A DNA stretch of 64,000 nucleotides, taken from contig CM023533.1 of the NCBI GenBank assembly GCA_013350335.1, positions 33,214,869-33,278,868 on the forward strand, given 5' to 3'. Positions 1 through 10,789 of the stretch are shown piece by piece (positions within the stretch are counted from its first letter, which is position 1; each line of letters begins with the position of its first letter). The notes under the pieces are model-generated. The model saw only the letters and a program-made list of their open reading frames with translations. It ran no database searches and had not been told where the DNA came from. The DNA is from Chimonanthus salicifolius (taxonomy: Eukaryota > Streptophyta > Magnoliopsida > Laurales > Calycanthaceae). The position numbers and the translations under genes were made by a program.

Positions 1-119
1 CGAATTTTTTGAAGGATTGACATGTATATGACATTTTATTCGAATAAAAATATATTAAGGTATTCATTCGTATGACTGTATTCATCTGAACGAACTGAGA
101 ATGAACTGGCAGTTCGTTC

Positions 120-215
120 GGATGAGTTAAAATGCGGGGGTAGAATGGTAATTTTACCTAAAAATAAAAAATGGGTGTGTATAGGCAGGAAATCCGGATG
201 TCTGTATGGTCCGCC
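120..215. repeat. Relic end of a foldback-type transposon
   Basis: This stretch resembles the right terminal repeat of the intact foldback element at 29295-31075. Both share the core AGAATGGTAATTTT followed by ACCTAAAA, then a GGTGT.TCT-like segment and a GGCAG.AAAT block in the same order. No second end or target-site duplication is visible, so it is probably a decayed fragment of the same or a related family. Confidence 0.4.
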
Positions 216-230
216 TAAATAAAAACTTTA

Positions 231-1590
231 ACCTTTTTGATGAGCTACAAATCACTTTCTAATGTAATGGAAAGACTACATTCTTTTATAAGCTTTAACT
301 TGCCCATATGCGGCATTCTATAATTATTTTCACCCCCGACTCTCATCGTCTCAATCATGCATTACTTCATAGTTAGGAAAACATTACTGAGTAGCAACTA
401 CATAATGAGGCATCGTCCAGACTTCTTCTTCTTTTCTTTATCCGGTTTCTATTGACTTATAGAATCTATTAATAGGTTTTAGGCGCGCTCCACGTAAAAA
501 TGATCCTTAAAAGATAAAAAAATTCAAAATAGAACAAATATTTTGAGACTAGAGGGAATAGTATTTCTTTGCTATGTCATGTAAAAAACTACTAATTTTT
601 TAAAATAATAAATTAAGCCCAATTGTAAGTATATGGCAAAATGTGATTACTTGGTTGAAGACTGTTTAGAGGAGAAAAAAGTTTTTTTAAGAGATTTATC
701 TAATTAGAAGATTCTGTTGTTGAGAGGTCAGAAGACAAGAAGAGAATACATGGCTTCTATTTACCTCTCCAGCCAAACACATTTTGACTTAGAGGAGAAT
801 AGGGAGACTCACTTTTCTCCTGTTATAATTGATAAAATAGTAAAAATAAAAAATAAAATCTCTTACATTTTACATTCTTTGCTTTTCCTTATCTTTCTAA
901 ATATATTTTTAATGATTAGTAAATAATTTATTCAAAAGAATAGAGACCCTAAACAAATACAGACAATAAATCTACATTTTTTACGGCACAAGCGACACAT
1001 GGATGCTTCCTCCAAAGACCAACAGCACATGGAAATCTGAGGTCCACCTTACTCTGCATTTCCCCATTCTTTGACTATAGTTAAAATTGTGGGGTTAAAA
1101 AAAAAAAGTCAATGCATTGTGTATTGCCCGCAACATATCGGCCAAAAATCCATTTATACGTTGCACCCACAATGTATCCATCTAAGAAAACCGTGTTGCG
1201 TCCAAATTGATATTTATGGGTTGATAACGTCAAATAGTGTATCTTTAATAAAATAATTATAATTTTGTCATACGGACTCTGATTGAAATGATTTCAGAGG
1301 TGTTGGAAAAATGACTCAAAGAACTATGCGATAGGAATAGAGATTGAGATGAATTTTTTTTCTACGCTTATTATTGAACTTGAGATTATTTAAAAGTCCA
1401 TGCTGTAACAGGCCTGGACCACCTTGGACCTGAAAAAAAAAAAAAACTATGAAATATCACTTTAGGAATATGAAAATGACAGGTAAACAGACAACCTCCA
1501 AGGTTGGTGCCATTTCCACTCATGTTGACTGCTGACGCGCTTTCTAATCTCCCATAGCATCCGTACCATGGTTTTGTCCAATGTTTCTCT
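231..1590. other. Intergenic, no gene seen
   Basis: AT-rich sequence with short homopolymer runs. The only open frames are under 70 codons, and none has a recognisable family or plausible splice partners. Confidence 0.6.
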
Positions 1591-1596
1591 CCGACG

Positions 1597-3171
1597 AGGG
1601 GTAAATTTTAGAGGTATTATGTAAGGTAGGGATCTCCAATAAACATGGGTTACTTTTAAACTGGGATTATTCTTATTTTATTTGATAATTGTAGTGGTAA
1701 AGTAAAACTTACCCATAAAAAATCTTGTTTGTTAACTATAAGGATAATCTGATATATTAATATTTTTTGAGAAATTTTATAAAATATAATTATTAAATAA
1801 TATTCATGAAGTAAATCCTAATAATATAACTTATAATGATATTATCCATTTTTTATAAACTATTTTCATAATTAAAATTTAAAATAAACACATGCATTCT
1901 AACATTAAAAAAATAAATAAAGATTTTTTTATATTATTATTTTAAATCTCAATAAATGAATAAAAAATATCAACATATCTCTTAAAAAAAATTTATAACT
2001 TTTATTTTTTATATTAATATGAATTTAATAAAATTATTAATTTTTATAAAATTGTTAATATGTCAGGTTATCTCTATTTATAGTTACCTCTACTCAAAGG
2101 TAACCCCGAGTAACCCCCATTAAATTTACCCCTCATCCAAATGCATCACGTTGAAAATATTGACACATTTTAAAATAAACTTCCAATAAAATAAATTGCT
2201 AATTACCCCAAAAGAGATTACCATGAACCTCAAACTCTTTCGGAATTTCGAGACCCTATCGAAATTTAGACATAATCACCTTTTAAAAATAGGACATTTT
2301 GACAATTATGTTAATAAAATTTCATTTTTATTTTTTTATTATATGAATTTAACAAAAATTATTAATTCATATAAAATTGTTAATATATCAGATTACCCCT
2401 TCTTGCAGTTACCCCTACTCAAGGGTAACCCCGTAAAATTTACCCCTCATCTAAATGTATCATGTAGAAAATTTTGACACATTTTTAAAATAAACTTCCA
2501 ACATAATAAATTGGTAATTACTCCAAAAGAGATTACCATGAACTTCAAACTCTTTCATAGTTTCGAGATTCTATTGAAATTTCGATAGAATCACCCCTTA
2601 AAAATAGGATATTTTGACAATTATATTTCATAAAATTTAATTTTTAATTTTTATATTATATAGATTTAATGAAAATTATTAATTCTTTTGAAATTGTTAA
2701 TATGTTAGATTACCTCTGCTTACAGTTATCCCTACTCAAAGGTAACCCCTGTAAATTTACCCCTCATCTAAATGCATCATAATGAAAATTTTGACACATT
2801 TTTAAAATAAACTTCCAACAAAATAATTACTAATTTACCCCTCATCAAAATGCATCATGTTAAAAATATTGACATATTTTTAAAATAATTTTCAAACATA
2901 ATTAAATTGCTAATTACTTGAAATATATTATTTTTTAATTATATAATATATTTTCTTGAAAGATTTTAATTTTATAATATATAATTGATAAAGAGAGGAA
3001 GACATGGGGTATTGAGGGGTAAAGTATTGTGAATATCCCAACCTCTAAAGGGGTATTAAAAAATGGGATGGGAGGGGTAAATTTTTAAATTTTTACCATG
3101 AGCCCCTTTTATCAAATGAGGGTAACAAGGAGTTATACCCTCTTATCCCATCCAAACGCAGCCCAAGTTTA
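1597..3171. repeat. MITE-like block with ~315 bp internal tandem units
   Basis: The block starts with GAGGGGTAAATTTT and ends near ATCCAAACGCAGCCC, a terminus often seen on plant MITEs. Inside, a unit containing TTTACCCCTCATC, AATGCATCA, GACACATTTT and TAATTACTCCAAAAGAGATTACC-like segments recurs at about 2125, 2439 and 2756, with a shortened copy at 2834, so the period is near 315 bp. The 93-codon open frame at 2196-2477 is only this repeat read in one frame. A related fragment sits in intron 2 of the first USP gene. Confidence 0.55.
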
Positions 3172-3263
3172 AATAAATGAAGTGGGAAGGTCGCTAAGGA
3201 CCGTTAGCTCCCACCAAAATTAAAACCCACGATCCAAAACCAGAATCTACCAGTCCACTACTC

Positions 3264-3267
<4 letters not shown>

Positions 3268-3301
<34 letters not shown>

Positions 3302-3316
3302 CAATACATTATAAAG
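3268..3316 (+). promoter_or_regulatory. Probable core promoter of USP gene A: CT microsatellite and TATA-like box
   Basis: A run of about fifteen CT dinucleotides at 3268-3298 is followed by ATTATAAAG at 3308-3316, about 145 bp before the chosen ATG. The paralogous gene has its TATA box at a nearly equal distance from its ATG, which supports the assignment. CT-rich tracts are common in plant core promoters and 5' leaders. Confidence 0.4.
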
Positions 3317-3458
3317 CAGCCCAGTAAGGCTCCAATCCATCATCCATCCAACTCCCAGTCTTTATTAGGTTATAAATCAGTCCTTAATTCAGTCCACCAA
3401 TTTGAAGAAGAGAATCAAGAATCAGCGGGCAAGAATGTCTCTTTTGAGTTTTGAGAAA

Positions 3459-6045
3459 ATGGGTGAAAGAAATGGTGAAAAAGAAAAGAAAGGGCCGAGA
3501 ATAGCAGTGGCTGTGGACGAAAGTGAAGAGAGCATGTATGCCCTGTCATGGCTTCTGCAAAATCTAGTGCCCCAAGATGCCCAAATTACTTTAGTCCTCA
3601 TCTTTGTCAAGCCCCCTCTGCCGGTCTACTCTACCTTAAATGCTACAGGCGAGTTGCAGGGAAGAAGAAGACACTTTTCAACCGAAAAGAATGCTCTGGA
3701 TTTTATTGCTGAAGCTGTTGTCTTAGTTGCATTGCAGGGTATATGTTTTCAGGAGATGTGGTTGCAAACATACATAAATACGGCAGGGATTTGGCGACTT
3801 CGGTGATGGAAAGAGCCAAGGCTGTCTATCAGGGCTTCAACAATGTAAGTCTCAAGTCTTCTTCCAATGTTCTCACATTCACGACGACTTTTATGTGTCT
3901 AGGTCAATCTACCATTTAATAAAGTTATATTTTAAAACTTTTGATGAATTAGTATTAAAATGGCTATGTTTCAATTGGGGCAATGGGGTTACTCTTGTTT
4001 GATAACTGAGGGGTTATCCCTCCCTCCCCTTACTTTTGAAAACCTTTTCCAAATAAAGGGTATTTATAATACCCAAGGTAATCTTGGTCAAGAGTAACCC
4101 GGAATAACCCCTGAAAGTTTACCCCTCATCCAAACGCATAATGTATCTCATATTAAAATTCTTATGACAACAATTTAAGAAAAGAACTAACTAATGCGAG
4201 ATAAGTTTTAAAAGCCTTATATTTTGCATTTTTTTTAATTTATTGGCGTGTCTGTTAAATGAGTTCCACAAATCGTATTATTTGAATCAGGTTGTGTGGA
4301 GTTTGATCATCAGATATGTATTGTTGATCCAATTTGCACTATCAAAGATCAAGCTAAACTCGGCAATTTTGTAATTTTCACTTTACACATTTGTAAACTC
4401 TAATCTGGGCAGTATACAATGTCTTTTTTTCGTGAGAGAGAGTGTGTGTTGTAGCGAAAATTATAATGAGGGTAAAAGTCATCTCTCATATGATTTCTTG
4501 GCTTTGAGCATAGTGGATAAGTGTTGAATTCGTAGACGCACCGAAAGAGAACTAAATAAATCTTTATGATGTGGTTTGATTCTATATGTTGATTTTTTTT
4601 TTTTTTTCAATATTATTGTTTCTGTGTGGTAGAAAAAGGCATTTTCTCTCGACATACACTTACTACATCTATTTAAATATAAAAAATACTTTTAAAATTA
4701 TATTTTATTTTCTTATATAAAATTGTAAAAATAAATGGCTGAACTTCAACTTAGATTTCAAAATCCCGTAAGTTAAAAATTCTCTCTTCAAACTTAACCA
4801 TCTATTGGTTTTATATCTAGATAATAAAATTAAAGAAAATAATAGGGATATTGGGTGTCTTCCATAACGAAAGATATCAGGTGTACCTTTTTATTAATTT
4901 CTCTTCTTATAGATAACACAATTTCCCTATCATTTTTCCAAATTAAATATCAGCAAAAATAACATTTGTAAATATATTTTTCAAAAGAAAAAAAAAAAAC
5001 TGATAGAGATGACTATGTCAATATACCCACTATTGACCAATCTCGCCTATTTACGAAGTTAGCTCATTCATCTATAATCTTTTATCTCATCGAACTCTAC
5101 TTCTCCATTTGGCACAAAATTCATTATGTTAGAAGCAATGAGGCTTCTAATGTACTTATAGATCTAAATAACTAATTAATTTTGAAGAATTCAAAAGTGC
5201 GAGTTGATTGACTTAAAATCTTATCAAGGTGAGCAACTATGTCAGCTAAATTTGTAGAGAGCTTGACTCCATTATTTATCACATTGGATTATTGTTAGGT
5301 TTTGGAGTAAACATTAAAAAAATATCAATTGGAGGTGATTAAAGACAAATTTAATCCTTAAAATATTATAAATGCCTATTTATGAATAGATATTTACCTT
5401 TTATTATTATGTTTGCACGTTAGCAGATCAAAATAGAAGAGAGAATAGGTAGTGGAGATGCAAAGGATGTAATATGTCGCATGGTTGAAAAGCTAAGTGC
5501 TGACTTCTTGGTCATTGGGAGTCATGGCTATGGTTTCATGAAAAGGTATTATTTTAATTCTTACCATTAATCTCTAGTTGCTCATTAACATTAGAAAGAT
5601 ATAAAAAATTATAATTTATTAGGAGTTTATTCATTGTTTGATTAACCTAAAATTCTTACCTATATTTAAAATGAAGAACCCTACTCAAATGGGTCAAATA
5701 TATTCAATACAAACCCTGTTTCTCCCCATTTAAGTTGGGCTCAATTGCCAAATTGATTAAAAAGTTGCTATTAATGGTTTGGCTCTGGTTTATTGATCTT
5801 AATTTTATAATGTTGATTCAATACAATTATTAAATAGAGTGATTTAAATGTTAAATATTATTTTAATTCAATCTCATTTTCCTTTGATGGGTGATTGGAA
5901 TAGGAGTTTCAAATGGGTTTGAAGAAGTGGATTGATTAACACAAATGTTTTGAATGGTTACAGGGCCCTTCTAGGAAGTGTGAGTGATCACTGTGCCAAG
6001 CATGTCAAGATTCCTATTCTCATCATAAAAAGACCAAAGAACTAA
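3459..6045 (+). CDS. Universal stress protein family gene (copy A), four exons
   Basis: Exons are 3459-3648, 3738-3844, 5427-5545 and 5964-6045, giving about 165 residues, normal for a single-domain plant USP. The first strand reads IAVAVDESEESMYALSWLL. The C-terminal half has the ATP-binding signature G-2x-G-9x-G(S/T), seen as GSHGYGFMKRALLGSV and split by intron 3. The protein ends VLIIKRPKN-like (ILIIKRPKN). Family members bind ATP/AMP in the cytosol or at membranes and respond to abiotic stress. The start is the second of two in-frame ATGs (3435 or 3459), chosen because copy B begins MGE at the matching place. Intron 1 is only 89 bp and uses a GC donor (ACAG|GCGAGT) with a TTGCAG acceptor. 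Read through, the frame stops at 3806. Introns 2 and 3 are GT-AG. The exon structure and phases match copy B at 13963-16657. Confidence 0.85.
3968..4145. repeat. MITE fragment in intron 2 of USP gene A
   Basis: It shares GGGGTTACTCTTG, GGGGTTATCCC, AAGAGTAACCC and TTTACCCCTCATCCAAACGCA with the repeat block at 1597-3171, so it belongs to the same family. The rest of the 1.58 kb intron is AT-rich without other recognisable content. Confidence 0.5.
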
Positions 6046-6235
6046 CTTTGTCTTGCATTTTATCATCTTGTATACCAAAATGTGGACAAATCAACTTACT
6101 CTGCAGGCTTTCTTGTTCACAAGAAGTTTTATTATGCAAGTGTACAAAACTCCCACTCACACTGCACTTTTTTTCTATATATAATTTACTGATTCTCTAA
6201 AGTAGGAAGCATCTCTTCTAGTTTCATGGGTTTCT

Positions 6236-6850
6236 GTTGGGAATTAATCATACAGACAACAAATCAATCACACATAATAATACAGAGATTTACGTGGTTA
6301 GGCAAAAATATGCCTATGCGATGGCCCTGAGTGCCAGAGCGTCCGCGACCGATCAGCAATGGCAATGGATCGCCATTATGCGAGTGGGCGTAGTTAGAAG
6401 TCCCACATCGGAAATGAAATGAATGTTGACAAGGTTTATATGAGGTCATACCCCTCCTTTCTCAGCACAACGCGTTTTGGGTTTATGTTGGATCAGATCC
6501 AATGCAAAGCCGTGCAGGTCCCCGGTGGGTGGGCCCAAACCGACAATATTGTGCTGGGCCGAGTTTGGTTTGAATTGGACGCGGTCGGGTTGGGCCGTGA
6601 CAAACGTCCACAGAGCGTGATGCACGATTCCATCATGAAAAAAAGCCTAAAGAACTGGTTATAAGGATTTCAACCCTTTCTCAATGTCTCATTCACAGTC
6701 TCTCATTTTCCCTCCTCTCTCTCACTGGGAAAGCCCCCAAAACTGAAACCCTAGATAGAAAATAAGCCCTTAAATACTGGGCATTACATAAAATACAGAC
6801 CGGGCCCTTTGAGCCTTACATATAAACACAGCCTAGCCCAAGAACGCACT
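6236..6850 (+). mobile_element. LTR-like retrotransposon fragment (first copy)
   Basis: It begins TGTTGGGAATTAATC and carries motifs common in plant Copia-type LTRs: CAGAGATTTACGTGGTT, AGTCCCACATCGGAAATGAA and a GGGCCGTGAC segment, then GGGCATTACATAAAA. No internal gag or pol coding sequence is visible, and the 3' boundary is uncertain. It could be a solo LTR or another non-autonomous element. The short open frames at 6237-6664 are not genes. Confidence 0.45.
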
Positions 6851-7699
6851 TTTGAGCCAAAACCAGCAGTTTCATGTAATTTTCTTTTTGGAATTTTATT
6901 TAGACCCTTGTGTTTTTTTTTTACAAACTCTATTTAGACTCTCTTTAACGAGATTTGTTATCAAGACTTCTTTTCAAATGGGTCTTGAGTTAACTCCAAG
7001 GGGTTATTCCAATTTGTTTGGGAGCAAGATCTCTAGAGGGAGATCTTGGGTTCAAACTATGGGAGTCCCAGTGAAGGGTCACTTCCTATGTGAATATGTA
7101 TAGAGTAAGGTTTCATCGACTTACCTAGTGTGTGTGACGCTTGGACACCTCCAGAGCTCAAAAAAAAAAAAAATTGGGTCTTGAATTCCCCATGATAAGA
7201 TGTGATGTACAGATGATCATATAAATAGAAGTTATATGAAGCTTCATTCTCATCTGATCATCTTATTACCTCTCCAACATGTCTGAGAGACTGACTCTTC
7301 CCATTACGAGCTCTCCGCCTTTCAATAATCCAAGAGACTGAATAGATTTATTTCTCATCCTCTCAGAATTCCCAAGCAGACAAGTGATACAAACCCTACT
7401 ACAATGGCAGTGTCAATGTTAAACTTTCTTTCTTCGAAGCAAAGAGATAAAAATAAATATTTTTAAATACAATATGTTATTTTTGTCTAGAAAAGTAATT
7501 TTGTCAATTCTGGCATTTTATATATCAAGTAGTGGTGAATTAATCTGATTTTTAGTATAGAAATTTTTGAGATTCTCGTTAAAACTTAAAAGATTTTTAT
7601 TTTTTTCTAAAAATATAAAATATATTTAAATTAGGAAAAAACCCACAATTTTTTTTTAAAAAAATTCTCCAAACTCTACATTTTATATATATTTGAATG

Positions 7700-8105
7700 G
7701 TAAATAATTAAAAAGAAGGCACCAGATGTGCAAATACAAAAGAAAGAAAAGCACCAACACAAACACAGAAAGCCAAAACCCCGTAAACACCTACAGGACA
7801 AACCAACACTAGGAATGAGAACACTAAGATAAATCAACACATTCTTTCTAATCACGTAAGATGGCATTCACAGAGATGTTCATAAATTCCCACAAGAGAA
7901 GAAGTCAAAGAAGTACACATGAAAAAAACTCTTCTCGAAACTGCTTCTCTCGACTCAAAAGAATTCTTGAAGATTCTATTATTACATTTCCACTATAAAC
8001 TCCACACTGTGGCAAAGAGGAAAAATGCCACATAAAAGAAAGATTTGAAGAAATCCAAAAAATATCCCAAATATAAGATCGCTCGGCCACTTCTCTACAT
8101 TCTAT
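7700..8105 (-). mobile_element. Decayed LINE 3' fragment (in duplication copy 1)
   Basis: Read on the minus strand, the better-preserved duplicate encodes a stretch with WHLFLFAMVW then NNRILKDRSESREAV, which fits the linker after the zf-RVT region of plant LINEs (the W.IW.ERN.R.F pattern). It is followed by a T-rich, GGTTTTGGCTTT-type 3' tail. This copy is frameshifted relative to the copy at 10000-10375. Confidence 0.5.
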
Positions 8106-8589
8106 AATCCATGCGTCTTAAATACTGATTGATGCACTCCACTGTATTCAATTTCGATCAATAATACCGTATCCATATGCATGAATCACCAGATATTTTA
8201 AGCTGTGAAAGTCGACAACTTCCACTCAAAGTCCGTCTGATGGTTAGCCGGTCAAATATTGTATTTGTACCTGTTCGATATTTCTAAATTTCTAACTCCT
8301 AACCATAGTAATGAACATTTATTTGCACACCGACTGGTTCAGATTTTTTTTCTTCTTTTATCAATTTTCAATGGTCAATTTGATGATTAGCACGCCACTC
8401 CAATGATTTTATTAGTACTGTCATTTTGGCGTCATGTTTATTTTAAAGGTTGGAATGAGAGGGAGACTTCTAAAATGTTTGTATTTTTATAAAAAATATC
8501 AATGTCCTTGTCATTTTTATTTTAAGGTTGTATGTAATTTACTGATTCTCTAAAGTAGGAAGCATCTCTTCTCAGTTTCATGGGTTTCT

Positions 8590-9225
8590 GTTGGGAATTA
8601 ATCATACAAACTACAAATCAATTACATATGATAATACAGAGATTTACGTGGTTCGGCAAAAGCATACCTATGTGATGGCCTTGACCTAAGTGCCAGAGCG
8701 TTCGCGACCGATCGGCAATGGCGATGGATCGCCATTATGCGAGTGGGTGTAGTTAGAAGTCCCACATTGGAAATGAAATGAATGTTGACGGGGTTTATAT
8801 GAGGTCATACCCCTCATTCTCAGCACAACGCGTTTTGGGTCTGTGTTGGATCAGATCCAATGCAAAGCCGTGCAGGCCTCTGTGTGGGTGGGCCCAAACC
8901 GACAATATTGTGCTGGGCCGAGTTTGGTTTGAATTAGGCACGGTCGGGTTGGGCCGTGACAAACGTCCACAGAGCGTGATACACGATTCCATTATGAAAA
9001 AAAGCCTAAACAACTAGCTATAAGGATTTCAACCCTTTCTCAATGTCTCATTCACAGTCTCTCCTTTTCTCTCCTCTCTCTCACTAGGAAGGCCCCCAAA
9101 ACTAAAACCCTAGATAGAAAATAAGCCCTTAAATACGGGGCATTACATAAAATACAGACCGGGCCCTTTGAGCCTTACATATAAACACAGCCTGGCCCAA
9201 GAACACACTTTTGAGCCAAAACCAG
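8590..9225 (+). mobile_element. LTR-like retrotransposon fragment (second copy)
   Basis: Duplicate of the segment at 6236-6850. The motif CAGAGATTTACGTGGTTCGGC is intact here, where copy 1 has a G to A change (GGTTAGGC). It was carried by the tandem duplication and is not an independent insertion. Confidence 0.45.
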
Positions 9226-9999
9226 CAGTTTCATGTAATTTTCTTTTTGGAATTTTATTTAGACACTTGTGTTTTTTTTTACAAACTCTATTTAAACTCT
9301 CTTTAATGAGATTTGTTACAAAGACTTTTTTTCAAATGGGTCTTGAGTTAACTCCAAGGGTTAACCCAATTAGTTTGGAAGCAAGATCTCTAGAGAGAGG
9401 TCTTGGGTTGAAACCATAAGAGTCCCAATAAAAGGTCACTTCTCATGTGAATATATATAGAATAAGGTCTCATCGACTTATTCAGTATGTGCGACGCTTG
9501 GATAGAAGTTATATGAAGCTTCATTCTCATGTGATCATCTTATTACCTCTCCAACATGTCTAACTAAGAGACTGACTCTTCCCATTACGAGCTCCCCGGC
9601 TTTCAATAATCCAAGAGACTGAATAGATTTAGTTCTCATCCTCTCAGAATTCCCAGGCAGACAAGTGATACAAACCCCACTACAATGGCAGTGTCAATGT
9701 TAACTTTCTTTCTTCGAAGCAAAGAAATAAAAAAAAAAAAAAAAATTTAAATACAATATGTTATTTTTGTCTAGAAAAGTAATTTTGTCAATTCTGGCAT
9801 TTTATACATCAAGTAGTGGTGAATTAATCTGATTTTTAGTCTAGAAATTTTTGAGATTCTCGTTAAAACTTAAAAGATTTTTATTTTTTTCCAAAAATAT
9901 AAAATATATTTAAATTAGGAAAAAACCCACAATTTTTTTTTTTTTAAATTCTCCAAACTCTACCTTCTATATATATGGAATGGTAAATATATTAAAAAG

Positions 10000-10375
10000 A
10001 AAGACACCAGATGTGCAAATACAAAAGAAAGAAAAGCACCAACACAAACACAGAAAGCCAAAACCCCGTAAACACCTACGGGGACAAACCAACACTAAGA
10101 ATGAGAACACTAAGCCAAGTCAACACGTAAGATGTCATTCGCAGAGATGTTCTTGAATTCCGCAAGAGAAGAAGCCAAAGAGGCACACATGAAAAAAACT
10201 CTTCTCGAAACTGCTTCCCTCGACTCAGAACGATCCTTTAAGATTCTATTATTACATTCCCACTGTAATCTCCACACCATAGCAAAGAGGAAAAGATGCC
10301 ACATAAAAGAAAGATTTAGAGAAATAAAAAAAATATCCCAAACATAAAATCGCTCGGCCACTTCTCTACATTCTA
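10000..10375 (-). mobile_element. Decayed LINE 3' fragment (in duplication copy 2)
   Basis: An 83-codon minus-strand frame (10110-10361) includes WECNNRILKDRSESREAV and FFMCASLASSLAEF, which resembles the post-zf-RVT region of L1-like plant LINEs. No reverse transcriptase or endonuclease part is attached. It is a truncated piece inside the second duplication unit. Confidence 0.5.
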
Positions 10376-10789
10376 TAATCTATACGTCTTAAATACTGAT
10401 TGATACACTACACTGTATTCAATTTCGATCAATAATATCATATCCATATGCATGAATCACCGGATATTTTAAGCTGTCAAAGTCGACAACTTCCACTCAA
10501 AGTCCCTCTCATGGTTAGCCGGTCAAATATCGTATTTGTACCTGTTCGATATTTCTAAATTTCTAACTCCTAACTATAGTAATGAACATATTTATTTGCA
10601 CACCGACTGGTTCAGATTTTTTTTCTTCTTGTATCAATTTTCAATGGTCAATTTGATGATTTAGCACGCCACTCCAATGATTTTATTAGTTCTGTCATTT
10701 TGGCGTCATGTTTATTTTAAAGGTTGAAATGAGAAGGAGACTTCTAAAATGTTTGAAAATATCAATGTCCTTGTCATATTTTTATTTCT

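Larger units (their letters stand above)
6184..8530. repeat. 2.3 kb tandem duplication, copy 1
   Basis: The sequence from TTTACTGATTCTCTAAAG just downstream of USP gene A to CAATGTCCTTGTCAT recurs in the same order at 8535-10787. The copies differ by scattered substitutions, small indels and poly-A length changes, which fits a fairly old duplication. Each unit contains an LTR-like segment, an AT-rich spacer and a reversed LINE 3' piece. The duplicated segment begins in the region expected to hold the USP 3' UTR. Confidence 0.85.
8535..10787. repeat. 2.3 kb tandem duplication, copy 2
   Basis: Direct repeat of 6184-8530. Differences include loss of about 70 bp after the CGACGCTTGGA segment (about 9500), a longer A run near 9730, and a shortened tail near 10755. 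It is followed by unique AT-rich sequence, so the array has two units. Confidence 0.85.

Noticed and set aside
6237..6664. Short overlapping frames in the LTR-like segment, repeated at 8778-9017
   Set aside because: They overlap on both strands, differ between the duplicates, and follow non-coding LTR-like sequence.
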